Notes: generated by a model not told the origin, from the letters alone. 64,000 bases of DNA from Eublepharis macularius (GCF_028583425.1 NC_072796.1:142919464-142983463), one strand, 5' to 3'. Positions 23,379 through 35,574 are shown, numbered from the stretch's first letter. Numbers and translations are program-made.

Positions 23379-23764
23379 CCTGCAAGGGGGGGAGGAGACC
23401 GCCATGAGAGGGAGCCACTGCTGATGGAGCCCCGCGGTTGCCCCCCCCCCCCCGCCGTACAGAGGCTGCTTCCCTTCTCTGTAGTGATCCATTGACACTT
23501 CCAATTTTAATAGAACGGTTATTAGCACTATTGTGCACGTGTGAAGAAAAGAACCAAGAATAAAAAGGGGTGGGTGAGCTGCCATGGCAGGAATGGTGGC
23601 CACACCCCTGACTGCCAAAGTGAAGCACACGTGGAAGAGAAAAGCTGGGGGGGGGGGAAGACAGAGGAAAGTGTGGAGAAAAATCTCCCATGTGCGGAAC
23701 TGCCATTGCCAACGCAGTGGCCACCTCCTTCGAAGCAGCAAATGATTTGAGTGCAAGATAACTT

Positions 23765-25639
23765 CTAGATGAAGCGCCACAGTTGAGACGGCGCATTGAT
23801 TTTGGCCAGGTGCCAGTCCAACCCACCCAGCACCCAAACTGAGGAGGTGTTGACTGTCTCCTACAAAGCTGTAGCCCATTCATACATTTATTAGTGTCAC
23901 AGAAAACGTTCCCTCCTGTTCTTTCTTTCTTTCAAAGGGTGGCAGCCCACCTCCACCCCCCCCCGAGTCCCCCCCCTTTGACTGTTTTACAGCCCCGTCC
24001 AAAACCCCGGATTCCTGCACCCATCACCAAGGCCAGGCTGACAGCACCATTGCCAGCTGCTGTCCTGTGCCAACGGTCCCCACCCTTCCTGACTTGGGGG
24101 CTTCGGAGAAAGAGTGGTGGGCGGCAGCACCAAGAGCAATCCCAAGAGGGCTGCTGGAGCTCAAGATGCTGGGAGGTTGCATGCTCATTGTCCTCCCACA
24201 AGAGTGGCAGCCAGAGCAGACTCGCCTTTAGCTGAGGAAAGTAGATTTGGGGGCTGCCAAGCCACCCCTCTGCCGTCATCTCACCTCCACTCTCATTGAG
24301 GTCTCTCTCTCTCTCTGTTAGATAACGAATCAAACCGGCTTATTAAGCACAATAGCAGGTGATGCTGGCTGCTGCAAATGATCCAGTAGAAACATACAAA
24401 ACAAGTAGTATCGCCTCATCCACAGGAATTAAAGATACCTGTTGACGTTATAGGGTGGCCAGCTGGTCACGGCAGAGGCTGAGAGTCTCCTCACGATGGC
24501 AGAGAGGAAGCCAGCACCCAGGGCTTTGCCTACCTTGGCTCCTGCTGTGGTGGGGGAGCACGGAAAGAAGCTGTGTTTCTGGGGATGGGTCTCTTTCGGC
24601 CGGGCTGCTCCCACCCTGCTTTGCTCTGAGCTTCCCGTGGCTAGATGGTCCACTTTTCAAGGAAAACATTTCCTGTGCTTTCAATGCTCAGGTCACAAGT
24701 TCAGTTAGATCTTGCAAGTGTCTTTTCCAGATGTGTTCTGAGCACATCCTGTCCAAGACAAACATACTTTCCTGAGTCCATGTGAAGCAAAGGGGTAAGC
24801 GAGGTTGCAGCAATGCCCGACTACGCCTGTTCCTTCTTCCTCCAGACCTCCTTAGAATGTTGCTTCAAGGAACAGTTTCTGTTCTAAATGATTCCTTTGC
24901 ATACATGCGCAAGAGACCCTGATGCTCACATTTAACCAAAAATTTCTTAATATCTCATTTCCTTCACTTTCTGATTCTTACTGGGGGGGGGGCGGTCTGT
25001 CAGCAATTGGTTCAGTCCAATTCTTCACGGCCAATTTGCAAACCAGCTTCCTGACATGTGGCTAGAGTTGCCAGGCTGAGGTGAGCAACTGGCAGGAGGG
25101 CTGGGGATGGAAGCATGGGGTTAAACCCAGAAGTGACAAAGAGCCGCTCTAGGGATCGCCTGAAATTCCGTGGTGTAATGTTTGGCCACGTAAATAAGTT
25201 TGTGTTTTATTTCTGTGTATTCATGTGGGGTTTTGAATATTGGTCCCTGTAGCCTAAATGCAGACCGCTGAAGTGAGAAGGGGGGCTGGATGGTGAATAA
25301 AGTGTGCTGCGATGGGATGGTAGCTGTACCCCAGGGGGCAGAGGGGACCGGAAGCTTATTCAAAGTGGTCCTGAGGGAAGGAGTCCGTCAGTCACTAAGT
25401 TCAGGCAGTCTGTGCAGAAGCCTGAGAGAGTCGAAGTCTGTTCTGCTTGGTGGATGAACCCAGCCTCCGCGGCAACAGAGGGAAAGCCTCGTTCAGTCAG
25501 GCAATCTGGGTGGAAGCCTGGGTCTGTGAGGGTGAAAGGAAAGAATTATTTTGTGGGTGAAGACTGTGTGGAAAATTAGTCTTTGTCACTGAGTCTGTGA
25601 ATATACCCTGAAGAAGATATAACTATTTTTGAAACCACC
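23765..25639. other. Upstream of lectin A, nothing recognised
   Basis: No exon found. A short (CT)n lies near 24302, and a trace of the 'gttgccaggctg' MITE end near 25068. Any lectin A promoter would be in the first part of this stretch, but I cannot point to a TATA box. Confidence 0.35.
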
Positions 25640-26222
25640 AAGAAGCTATTCTGAAACAAATACCCTTATCAACATGATGATAACCATCTTCAAGTACATG
25701 AAGGGCTCTCATATAGAGGATGGCATGAATTGTTTTCTGCTGCCCTAGAAGGTTGGACCAGAACCAATGGCTTGAAATTAAATCAAAAGAGTTTTCGGCT
25801 AAACATTAGGAATAACTTCCTGACCGTTAGAGCGGTCCCTCAGTGGAACAGGCTTCCTCGGGAGGTGGCGGGCTCTCCTTCTTTGGAGGTTTTTAAGCAG
25901 AGGTTAGATGGCCATCTGACAGCAATGCTGATTCTGTGAACCTCTTCTGTGAAGAGAGGGAAGGCAGGAAGGGTTACACCAGTGCTTAGTTCTTGTGGCC
26001 CCTTCTCATATGCCCAGGGTAATGCTGATCGCCACCTTGGGGTCAATTTTCTCCAAGCCAGTTTGGCTAGGGATCCTGATGGTGTTTTGCCATCTTCTGG
26101 GCATGGAGCAAGGGTCAGTGTGTGTGTGAGTTGGGGGGCAGGTAGTTGTGAATTTCCTGCATTGTGCAGGGGGTTGGACTAGATGACCCTGGATGTCCCT
26201 TCCAACCCTATGGTTCTACGAA
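25640..26222 (+). mobile_element. CR1 LINE, 3' end
   Basis: The translation resembles the CR1 ORF2 carboxyl end (EGWTRTNGLKLNQKSF, RNNFLTVRAVPQWNRLP, FKQRLDGHL). The 3' UTR closes with GGACTAGATGACCCTGG and CCAACCCTATGGTTCTACG, the classic CR1 end. Confidence 0.8.
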
Positions 26223-26954
26223 CACACTGCAACCATCATGCTTATGTTAAATTCTACTTCTAGTAAAGCAAAACGCTTGTTTCCTCTTGAGTATAGGACA
26301 CCTTTTTTTAACCTCACAGCCATCCCCACACACTGACTGTCACACCACCATCTATAACTAAGCCTTCTTATAATACAGGACAAACTGAAGAGACATTAGG
26401 TGGAAGCTTTTAGTGTCAGTGAAAACGTTCTGAGAACCCTGAAGGAGTCAGGGAGGCAGCCATACAGAGGTCACACCCAGGGGCCAAAACTTCACAGGTG
26501 GTATTAGTGGTGGGATTCAAACCATAAACGGAAGGTGTTCTCGAGGTTAAAAGGTCTGGGTAAAGTAAAAAACACCTGAAGCTCTCTGTGTGTGTGGAAA
26601 TAAAAGGAGTGTTTGTTGCGATCAGAACCCTCCTGAGGTAAAAGTTTGAGGTAACATAAAGATACAAGGTAGGTTAAAAAAAACACATGGTAAAGTAAAT
26701 CATTGGTAAACTCTATGGGTTTTTAAATTTTTTCCCTTGCTGCCACTTGGAGCAGTAGCGGGAAACAAAGCCTTCCAGTGGGAGGTCTCCCACCATACTG
26801 GGAGGACTGGCAAGCCTACAGATAGGCCTCTTTACAACTGGTAATATATCCTTTTTTCTCAGCTGAAGCCTCAGGGCTTTTAATTCATTGCTGTGGTACC
26901 TGTGCAGACCCATATATGTTCTGTAGGCACACAGGCCTGCCACAGAGAGGTTTT
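26223..26954. other. No feature recognised
   Basis: Lies between a CR1 3' end and duplication unit B. No exon or clear repeat end is seen. Confidence 0.35.
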
Positions 26955-27821
26955 GGTGCAAACCAGACAGGGCATCTCCTTCTGTGGCTGCAGCAGTGGC
27001 AGGAGGAGGCAGTGCCCCACCCAAGGGGCTCTGATCTCCCTTCGCCCTAGCCTGAGTAGTGATGGAATTGGGTGTGGGGGGGACAGCTTCCTTGGGAGGG
27101 AGCGCCCTTTGCCACACAGGCCTGGCTCCATCCCACATCCTGGCCAATGCATAGCATTCCTGTTCCAGACCCCCTGGAGGTACTTGCTGCCCCTTGCCCC
27201 TGGCCAGTCTGGCCATGTCCAATCCCAGGCACATCTCTTTGCACTCCTGAACCAGAAAAGGGCTCATTCTTGGGGTGAGTAAACACAAGTCGCCTGGCGG
27301 AGCCACTTGGACTGGAAAAACAATGGAAGTGCTTAAGGGCCCAAAGTTAAGACAGCTGATTTGGTTAACGATTAGCAAATTGTTTCTTGTGGTCTTCTTA
27401 GGTCAAGGATTTTCCAGCAATCGATTCAACACACAAGGACACTGTCCTTCTTTTCGGATTAAATCTCTTTTCCAAGTTCCCATCATTCGTCTTTGGTGAC
27501 TTTGCCTTCTCTGAGCAAGAGCTGAGCTGAGCTGTTCAAAACAGGTGAAAGAAGCCCATCCCCGACCCCCACAAAGGGGTCCCAAAACAAAGGGGAGCGT
27601 TTGGAAGTGCCTTTTCAACACTCATGATTCATCGCCATCTTCTGGAAGCTCCCGCAATGGCTTTTTTCCTCCCCTTGGCCAAGCCATGCAAAGTTTTGCA
27701 TTATTGGCAAACTTTCTGAAAAAGCTTATGATAAGCAAAGGCCACCAAAGCTTCCAAATAGTCAGAAAATGGTCAGAAAGCTTCAAAGCTGGAGAAGGGC
27801 TGCCAAACTCTTTAATCCAGA

Positions 27822-28003
27822 GGAGTTAGCCATGTTAGTCTGTAGTCGCAAAATAGTAAAGAATCCAGCATCACCTTTAAGATTAACCAATTTTATACTA
27901 GCATAAGCTTTCTGACGAAGATAACTGTGGTTCTGGAAAGGTTATGCTACTATACAGTTGGTTAGTCTTAAAGGTGCTACTGGACTCTTTACTATTTTGC
28001 AAG
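27822..28003. mobile_element. Palindromic Penelope-like terminal-repeat pair
   Basis: Starts CCAGAGGAGTTAGCCATG and ends CTACTGGACTCTTTACTATT, with inverted halves. It is absent from the matching place in unit A, which has its own pair at 16133-16330. Confidence 0.65.
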
Positions 28004-29264
28004 CTCTTTAAGTGGCACAGGGGACCTGGCCCTGAGGAGCCAGCTCGTTGCACCCAGCTGCGCTCTTCTCTCTGAAGAATCCCCCCTTTCACTGAATGGA
28101 TGGCTCCCAACGAGGAAGCAAATGAAGATTTGCAAGGGGGGGGGGTGTTCTCAGTCAATCCCAAAACAGAAAAACAAACCAAAGTTGAAGAAAAGAGATT
28201 GTGAACAACCAAATCCCCAAATACTGACAATTGGAAAACCATTTCCAAACAAGACATGCATTATGCAGATTGCAATCTTATGATAATTCATCCTCAGCTG
28301 CATCAATCAAAATATTTATTAAAGATAAAATGTGTAGAATTAAAAATCATGCTAAAATCATCAAAGCTCTTCAAGGCAGCACGGTCATACAGACAGTTTA
28401 AAGGCATCAACATGGTCAAAAGTCAGGAGCATGGCAGCCTTGTAAAAGTTAAGGCGGGGGGGGCGGTCCATGAAAAGCTTATAGCCCCCCCCAAACTGGC
28501 AAACTTGTACTAGAATGGATCCAAGAGAAATCAAACCACTCAAACATGGCCAGGCTGTCAATTCAATTACAGAGTCTCTAGTACCTCCAAAAGGTGGCAG
28601 TCTTGCCCTGTGGAGATGATCAGAAGCTACTGTGGATCATGCATAAGGAACATGCCCTGCGAGAGTTCCCCAGGGTGGTGCATTACGGAGTGCAAGACTG
28701 GGCAGGGAACGCTCACACGGCCTGTGGGGGACTCTGAGAGTGAGACGTCTCTGGACAGAGCAAAGCCTGAAGAGGATTTTGGTGCACATCAAAGACTAAG
28801 AAAGGTTTATTCCAGCAGCACTTTCTGTGGCAGAGGAAGAGAAGCAGTGACCTCTAGTCCACCAAATGACGCTGCTGCTGCTGGAATAAAATTCTATCAA
28901 ACTTTAAGGTGCCTTCTGGATTAAGTTTGCTGCCACAGCAACCCCTCTGGGGTTATTATCATGGAGATCGAAGACAGATGTTGAGTCCCTAAATCCCCAA
29001 GTTTTTCCTAGCCAGCAACTGTATTTCTCTTGGTCACAGGAAAACTCACAGCCTGATTTAGTGAGCAGGGCCCGTCAAACGGCCAAAGAAGTCCAAAGAA
29101 AATTGCTCGGAGGGAGCACCCAGGAAGCTGATTGGAGAGCCATCATGAGAGTCCACACACAAAACACAGGGCTGTGATCTCTAGCTCCGGCATACTGAGT
29201 TGCTGCCGTGGACCTCCACTTCAGCTGGAGACAGGGTGGCTACCTGGCCAGGGATGGCGATGGG

Positions 29265-29523
29265 CAGGGCTTTTTTTCAGCTGGAACGTGGGGGAACGGA
29301 GTTCCGGAACGTCTTGAAAATGGTCACATGGCCGGTGGCCCCGCCCCCCTGATCTCCAGACAGAGGGGAGTTGAGATTGCCCTCCATGCCGCTGCAGCGC
29401 GGAGGGCAATCTAAACTCCCCTCTGTCTGAAGATCAGGGGGTGGGGCCACCAGCCATGTGACCATTTTCTCCGAGGGCAACCCACTGAGTTCCACCACCT
29501 CTTTTCCCAGAAAAAAAGCCCTG
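29265..29523. mobile_element. hAT MITE inside lectin B exon 3
   Basis: Starts CAGGGCTTTTTTTCAGC and ends AGAAAAAAAGCCCTG. The flanks GCGATGGG (29257-29264) and GTGATGGT (29524-29531) agree at 6 of 8 positions. Lectins A and C preserve the empty site. Same family as 12747-12952. Confidence 0.9.
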
Positions 29524-29818
29524 GTGATGGTTATGTAGCGGCCCAGGGCTCCATTGCAGAGAATGGTACTGAGGGATCCGTTCTCAAGGTATGTGATTGT
29601 TCCACAGCTACGTGGGGAGAAAAAGGGTCAGCCGTGCAGTGGCATGGATTCTGAATGAATCAGTCTTCAGGAATGGGGGAATGCAAAGCTACACATTTCT
29701 CCTGACGTAGCTGCTATCACTAAGAGCTGTCCCTTGTGTAGCTGGCCATCAATGTGCTAGAACTTCTCATAGGATGCACTATTGGTTGACACACAGACAT
29801 CTGGTCCAGAATGGATCA

Positions 29819-30580
29819 ATCCATCAACCTCTCCCTAGCCTGGAAAATGGCTTCTTATCTTGACGTGGCTGACCTGGCCACCCGGATCCATGCTATGGTA
29901 ATGTCAAGACTGACTACTATAATGCACAATACATAGGTCTCCCATCTAAACTAACTAGGAGACTCCAATTGCTGCAAAATGCTGCAGCTTGACTTTTATC
30001 AGGAGTGAGCAGGAGCATGAACACCACTCCCATCCTGCAGTCACTCCATTGGCTACCTATCAGTTACCGTGTGAAGTTCAAGGTATTGTTTATCACTTAC
30101 AAAGCTCTTCACAACCTTGGTCCAGCATACCTACAGGACGGCCTCCCTCCCTATATCTCTCCACGGCAGCTTCACTCATCCGAACAGGGTATCCTGCAGG
30201 TGCCACCCTGCACATTGGTGAAAATGACGGCAGTCCGTACACGGGCTGTCTCTGTGGTGGTTGCTAACCTGTGGAACAGCCTGCCTGACTCAGGAGAGCG
30301 GGGGCTTTCCACAAACAATGCAAAAACGAATGGTCAGATAGGAGGCTGTATTGTAGGGAGGGGATCTGAGATGATCCACTAATGAGTTAGGAATCAGAGA
30401 CCTCACCACTATGTTGTACTGGATTCCTCCTAGTGCTATGTCTTTGTGAACTTGTGTCTATTTACCCTACGGCATTGTTTATGGAAATGTTCTGATATTG
30501 ACTGTACCAATCTCACACTGTGTAATCTGCCTTGAGTCTCAGTGAGAAAGGCAATAAATGACATAAATAAACAAATAACA
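29819..30580 (+). mobile_element. L2-like LINE, 3' end
   Basis: The translation shows the L2-type tail (MNTTPILQSLHWLPISYRV, FKVLFITYKALHNLGPAYL). The 3' end reads CTTGAGTCTCAGTGAGAAAGG, then AAATAAACAAATAAC. It is absent from the matching introns of lectins A and C. Confidence 0.8.
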
Positions 30581-30766
30581 TATCACCCACTGACACAACC
30601 CCTGTTCACAGCACCTAATGTGGACTAGAATCCCCATTCCACTTAAAAATATGCCTTGAAATGTTGGGTAAAATCCACCATTTTAGAAGACTTCCAAATT
30701 ACGTATCTGAGCTAAAATTGATATGGGAAGGGGTGGGGGAGCAAATGCGACATATGTGCGACTTAC

Positions 30767-31064
30767 GTGAAGCTGCTTTTGCTAAAGTCACCCGTGTGGT
30801 CTCCCACGTGGATCGTGGCCCCCTGGATTCTGTCTCCGCAGCAGTCCTGCCGGATTTTTACCACCACGAGGGAGATGGCGTATTCTCTGCCCAAGTCCAC
30901 AGACCACCACGGATTGTTCTCAAGATTGGTATGAGTGCAGGAGCGGGCTATCCACCGCCCGTCACAGTTCCCATCCACCGCATAGCCTGATATCCCAGAG
31001 ATCCCATCAGTGTGCGTATATGTGGAGGACTGAGAGGTTGGCCGCCCTCTGGCCAAGTTGGGAC
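30767..31064 (-). CDS. Lectin B exon 2, intact
   Basis: 298 bases with the same phases and donor (GTAAGT) as lectin A. It encodes the fucose-site histidine and the R-x-D-C-C motif with no stop. Confidence 0.85.
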
Positions 31065-31267
31065 CTAGAGTCGGCGCATGAGAAAAGGAGGGGAGAGAAG
31101 TGGTCAGGGTCCATTGCTTTTGCTGGGCAAGAACAGGGGACACCTGTGCCTTTGGGGGGACCTACAAAGCAACAGGGCCACCCCTTTTCAGTGGAGTTAT
31201 TGAGCAAGGGATGTTGGAGTCAGGAAGAGGGCATGAGGATAATCAAGGAGTAGCAATGGGAGGCCTA

Positions 31268-31970
31268 AGGGTTGCCAACCTCCAGGTGGACCTGGAAATC
31301 TCCCAGAATTACAACTGATTTCCTGACTGCAGATATCAGTTCCTCTGGAGAAAGTGGCTCTTTTTTAGGGTTGCCTCTGCGGCCTTATAAGGTAGCCAGG
31401 CGGTTTCCACGCAAGTACTGGATGCACTTGCTAAAATGTTGTCCACCATGCAGGGACCCCGTGGCTTGGCAAGGCAGCCCACCGAGCAGGAGGCAGAGAA
31501 AGAGGCAAACCACGAAGTGCTCCGTAAGGCAGATCCTGCCACCGGTGGGTGGCCATGGTGGGAGCAGAGGAGAGGAATTTGCATGAGAGTTTTGTCTTGC
31601 GAACTAGTCTGACTTTATTGCGGGTTCTCAACACTCTTGACAAAGCAACGTCGAAACAGGAGTCCAGCTTGCGACCTGTTGAGCTGTTGATAGCTGGGAC
31701 CGCCTCACAGCACGGCTGGTGCCTCCAACACGGGACAGATTGTCAGGGAGCCGATTCTTTGCTTACCTGCATATGGGAATCCAATTGGAGATTTATGGAA
31801 GATTTTCTGAATTAATTTGAATTGACCGGAGGACTGAGGACTGTGTTGTGTTATTGTCACCTATTTCTTATGTTGTGTGTTACTAACAATTATATAAAGA
31901 TTTTGTATATTTAGATGATATTTCAGTACGATGTCTTTAAATGTACTGCAGTAGGTTGTTGTTCTGCAGT
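31268..31970. other. MITE fragment, then unassigned DNA
   Basis: 31268-31345 is the start of the 'gttgccaacctccaggt' MITE. The rest has no recognisable exon; ACGTCGAAACAGG near 31650 looks like part of a retroelement terminal region, but I cannot place it. Confidence 0.4.
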
Positions 31971-31973
31971 CTT

Positions 31974-32195
31974 TTTTTTCCCCTCCATTTTTTTAATTGT
32001 ATTGATGTCTTTGTTTACATAGCCATACATAATCACTTTCATTACATTAACATAATCCTACATCAATACAACCTTTCCCACTTTATGTTACCCTCCCCCC
32101 CTTCCCATGAGCGACCAAATGGAAAAAGAAAAACTTTATACTTGCAACCATAAGCACACCCTTTGGATTTTGTCAAATATATCTTCATATTTATA
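31974..32195 (-). mobile_element. L1 LINE, 5'-truncated 3' end with target duplication
   Basis: GTTCTGCAGTCTT occurs exactly at 31961-31973 and 32196-32208. The poly(A) tail shows as a T run right after the left copy, so the element is on the minus strand. The 222-bp body is AT-rich 3' UTR only. Confidence 0.85.
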
Positions 32196-32304
32196 GTTCT
32201 GCAGTCTTGATTGACTATGCAGTGCCCTTTCCTTGTGCTCATTTCTTGGTCATTTAGAGACAGTCTTATAAGAACGTGCGTGTGTTGTGCGCATGCGTGC
32301 GTGC

Positions 32305-32372
32305 ATGTGTGGTGCCCTAAAGTCATACCTGACTTATGGCGACCCCTGGTGGGGTTTTCACAGATCTCTTGC
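32305..32372 (-). mobile_element. 5S-derived SINE fragment
   Basis: GTGCCCTAAAGTCATACC and GACTTATGGCGACCCCTGG match the body of the copy at 21735-21952. It is cut off by the CR1 element that follows. Confidence 0.6.
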
Positions 32373-32596
32373 CTCATAAGAACATAAGCATAAGAACATA
32401 AGCAAAGCCATGTTGGATCAGGCCAGTGGCCCATCCAGTCCAACATTCTGTCACACACAGTGGCTAGAAATCCAGTGCCATCTAAAGGACTGTCAGTGAG
32501 GCCAGGACACCAGAAGCCCTCCCACTGCCTTCCTTCCAGCACCAAGACAACAGAGCATCACCTCCCCACAAACAGAATACCATCTATCTCCTGTGG

Positions 32597-35545
32597 CTAA
32601 TAGCCACTGATGGACCTCTGCTCCATATATTTGTCCAGTCCCCTCTTGAAGCTGGCAATGCTTGTAGCTGCCACCACCTCCTGTGGCAACGAATTCCATG
32701 TGTTTATCACCCTTTGTGTAAAGTAGTATTTTCTTCTATCTGTTCTAACCCGACTGCTCAATAATTTCATAGAGTGCCCACGAGTTCTTGTATTGTGAGA
32801 AAGGGAGAAAAACACATCTTTCTCTACCTTCTCTAACCCGTGCATTATCTTGTAAACCTCTATCATGTCTCCCCTCAGTCGTCTTTTCTCCAGGCTAAAG
32901 AGCCCCAAGCGCCTCAATCTTTCCTCGTAGGGAAAGTGTTCCAACCCTTTAATCATTTTAGTTGCCCTTCTCTGTACTTTTTCCAGTGCTATGATATCTT
33001 TTTTAAGGTGTGGCGACCAGAACTGTACACAGTACTCCAAATGAGGCCTCACCATCGATTTATACAGAGGCATTATGATACCGGCTGATTTGTTTTCAAT
33101 CCCTTTCCTAATAACCCCTAGCATGGCATTAGCTTTTTTTATGGCAGTCGCACACTGTGCTGACGTTTTTAGTGAGTTATCTATCATGACTCCAAGATCT
33201 CTCTCTTGGTCAGTCTCCGCCAGTTCAGACCCCATCAACTTGTATTTATATTTTGGATTTTTGGTTCCAATGTGCATTACTTTGCACTTGGCTACATTGA
33301 ACCTCGTTTGCCACATGGATGCCCACTCTTCTAGCCTCGACAGATCCCTTTGGAGTGCCTCACAATCCTCTCTGGCTTTCACCACCCTGAACAATTTCGT
33401 GTCATCTGCAAATTTAGCCACTTCACTGCTTAATCCCAATTCCAAATCATTAATAAACAAGTTAAAAAGCATTGGACCCAATACCGACCCCTGTGGCACC
33501 CCACTGCTCACCACCCTCCACTGTGAGAAGTGCCCGTTTATACTCACTCTCTGTTTCCTATTAATTAGCCAGTTTTCGATCCACAAGAGGACTTGGCCCT
33601 TTATCCCATAGCTACTGAGCTTACTTAGGAGCCTTTGATGAGGAACTTTGTCAAAAGCTTTCTGGAAGTCAAGATAAACAATATCTATCGGGTCTCCCTT
33701 GTCCACTTGTTTGTTCACTCCCTCAAAGAACTCTAACAGATTGGTGAGACAAGATCTTCCCTTACAGAACCCATGCTGAGTTTTCCTCATCAGCTTTTGG
33801 TCATCAATGTGCCCACTAATTTTATTTTTGATAATAGTTTCCACCAACTTACCCGGTATTGACGTCAGGCTGACTGGCCTGTAATTTCCCGGATCTCCCC
33901 TGGAACCTTTTTTAAAGATGGGGACAACATTAGCTACCTTCCAGTCCTCAGGAACAGATGCAGAGTTTAATGACAGATTACATATTTTTGTGAGGAGATC
34001 TACAAGTTCACACTTGAGTTCTTTCAGAACTCTTGGATGTATGCCATCTGGGCCCGGTGATTTATCAGTTTTTAAATTATCTAGCAGTCGCATAACCTCC
34101 TCTCTCGTCACCTCAATGTGACTCAGGTCTTTCAAAACCCCTCCCAAAGTCAGTGCTTCCGGAGTGGGCATGCACTTCTTATCTTCCACAGTGAAGACAG
34201 AAGCAAAGAACGCATTCAGCTTCTCGGCCATTTCCCTATCACCCTTTAGTAATCCTTTTACGCCTTGGTCATCCAAGGGCCCCACTGCCTCCCTAGCTGG
34301 TTTCCTACTTCTAATATATTTAAAGAATTGTTTATTGTTTTTCTTTATGTTCTTTGCAATATGCTCCTCATATTCCCTTTTTGCCTGTCTGATCACAGAC
34401 TTGCACTTTTTTTGCCACAGCTTATGCTCCTTTTTATCAACCTCACTCCGACTAGTTTTCCACTGCCTAAAAGAATCCTTTTTACCTTTTACAGCTTCTA
34501 TTACATTGCTTGTTAACCATGCTGGCCTTTTCCTAAACCTATTTGTGCCTTTCCTAACCAGCGGTATATATTTAATTTGAGCTTCCAGGATTGTAGTTTT
34601 AAATAGTCTCCAAGATTCCCCAAGTGTTTTGACCTTTTTTACTTTCCCTTTCAGTTTCTTCTTCACGTACCCCCTCATCTCAGAAAAGTTACCCCTTTTG
34701 AAGTTAAACATGGCTGTGTTGGTCTTATTTGGCAATTTCCTATTTATACATATGTTGTACTCAATAACATTATGGTCACTGTTCCCAAGTGGTGCAATCA
34801 CATTTACATCTCTCACCAGGTCTTCAGCATTACTGAGGACCAAATCCAGGATCACCTCTCCCCTAGTAGGTTCTGTAACCATCTGTTCCATAGCACAGTC
34901 ATTGAGACAGTCTAGAAACTCACTTTCTCTCCCCCGATTCGAACACCCATTGGCCCAGTCAATGTGTGGGTAGTTAAAATCACCCATTACAACACAGTTT
35001 TTTTGTTTAGCAGTCATCTTTAATCCTGTCATCATTTTATAATCCTCCTCTATTTTCTGATCTGGAGGGCGATAACAAACTCCCACAGTTAAGTTTCCAT
35101 TTGGGCCCGTAATTTCAACCCATAGCATTTCCAGAAGCGAATCTAATTCAGTTACCTTCTCAATCTTACTGGAATGTATACCTTCTCTGACATATAGAGC
35201 CACCCCACCACCAACCCTTCCCTCCCTATCCTTCCGATATAATTTATATCCAGGAATCACCGTGTCCCACTGATTTTCCTCATCCCACCAAGTTTCTGAT
35301 ATGCCCACAATGTCTATGGATTCGCCCAACACTAAACATTCCAGCTCCCCAATTTTACCTCGGACACTTCTAGCATTTGTATATAAACACCTGTAACTTC
35401 CCCGGCACACTTTGCCTCGAGACGTAGTTAGGTCATCTGCACTGTTTGTCTCCATCTCAGTTGACAACTCTAATCTATCTCCCTGTAGAAGTGTTATACC
35501 TAGCCCTTCATCTCTCTGAGATGAACCATCCTGAACCAGAGACAC
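32597..35545 (-). CDS. CR1 ORF2: AP endonuclease and reverse transcriptase
   Basis: 982 residues without a stop. Endonuclease: YTNARS (Asn57), SETWW (Glu84), MGDFN (Asp189, Asn191) and NSDHNV (Asp257, His258). Reverse transcriptase: NYRPVSLTS (about 554-562), DIVYLDFQKAFDKV (Asp626), SGVPQGSVLGP and FADDTKLF (712-719). A CR1-typical C-terminal domain ends YMEQRSISGY. The frame opens at a GTG; its first ATG is residue 31 (METNSADDL), so translation may rely on re-initiation after ORF1. It nicks target DNA and primes reverse transcription from the 3' UTR. Confidence 0.93.
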   Translation of the reverse strand: MSLVQDGSSQRDEGLGITLLQGDRLELSTEMETNSADDLTTSRGKVCRGSYRCLYTNARSVRGKIGELECLVLGESIDIVGISETWWDEENQWDTVIPGYKLYRKDREGRVGGGVALYVREGIHSSKIEKVTELDSLLEMLWVEITGPNGNLTVGVCYRPPDQKIEEDYKMMTGLKMTAKQKNCVVMGDFNYPHIDWANGCSNRGRESEFLDCLNDCAMEQMVTEPTRGEVILDLVLSNAEDLVRDVNVIAPLGNSDHNVIEYNICINRKLPNKTNTAMFNFKRGNFSEMRGYVKKKLKGKVKKVKTLGESWRLFKTTILEAQIKYIPLVRKGTNRFRKRPAWLTSNVIEAVKGKKDSFRQWKTSRSEVDKKEHKLWQKKCKSVIRQAKREYEEHIAKNIKKNNKQFFKYIRSRKPAREAVGPLDDQGVKGLLKGDREMAEKLNAFFASVFTVEDKKCMPTPEALTLGGVLKDLSHIEVTREEVMRLLDNLKTDKSPGPDGIHPRVLKELKCELVDLLTKICNLSLNSASVPEDWKVANVVPIFKKGSRGDPGNYRPVSLTSIPGKLVETIIKNKISGHIDDQKLMRKTQHGFCKGRSCLTNLLEFFEGVNKQVDKGDPIDIVYLDFQKAFDKVPHQRLLSKLSSYGIKGQVLLWIENWLINRKQRVSINGHFSQWRVVSSGVPQGSVLGPMLFNLFINDLELGLSSEVAKFADDTKLFRVVKAREDCEALQRDLSRLEEWASMWQTRFNVAKCKVMHIGTKNPKYKYKLMGSELAETDQERDLGVMIDNSLKTSAQCATAIKKANAMLGVIRKGIENKSAGIIMPLYKSMVRPHLEYCVQFWSPHLKKDIIALEKVQRRATKMIKGLEHFPYEERLRRLGLFSLEKRRLRGDMIEVYKIMHGLEKVEKDVFFSLSHNTRTRGHSMKLLSSRVRTDRRKYYFTQRVINTWNSLPQEVVAATSIASFKRGLDKYMEQRSISGY

Positions 35546-35574
35546 TTTATCTCTTGTCGGCTTTCCCCTAGCAT

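Larger units (their letters stand above)
29181..31064 (-). pseudogene. F-type lectin B, last exon split by a hAT MITE, exon 1 not found
   Basis: Exon 2 (30767-31064) is intact and differs from lectin A at only about four residues (LEN for DEV, I for T). Exon 3 begins at 29607 with a good acceptor (ACGTAG) and reads CGTITYLENGSLSTILCNGA, GRYITIT, then enters a hAT MITE (29265-29523). The frame stays open through most of the MITE and stops inside it at 29277-29279, so the final domain strand (GEVEVHG-type) would be replaced by about 80 MITE-derived residues. The original tail resumes at 29264 and ends TAG at 29181-29183. No signal-peptide exon is visible upstream; a possible intron-1 remnant is at 41117-41475. 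Probably a non-functional duplicate, though the site residues in exon 2 (CTHTN, RQDCCGDR) are preserved. Confidence 0.85.
26955..31185. repeat. Segmental duplication unit B (with lectin B exons 2-3)
   Basis: Tandem partner of 15985-21060. Unit B alone carries the hAT MITE at 29265-29523 and the L2-like insert at 29819-30580, so both arrived after the duplication or were lost from A. Confidence 0.8.

Noticed and set aside
23283-23883. Two overlapping minus-strand frames of about 198 codons
   Set aside because: They run through lectin A exon 1 and its upstream flank in GC-rich DNA. Only the 85-base signal exon is shared with lectin C.
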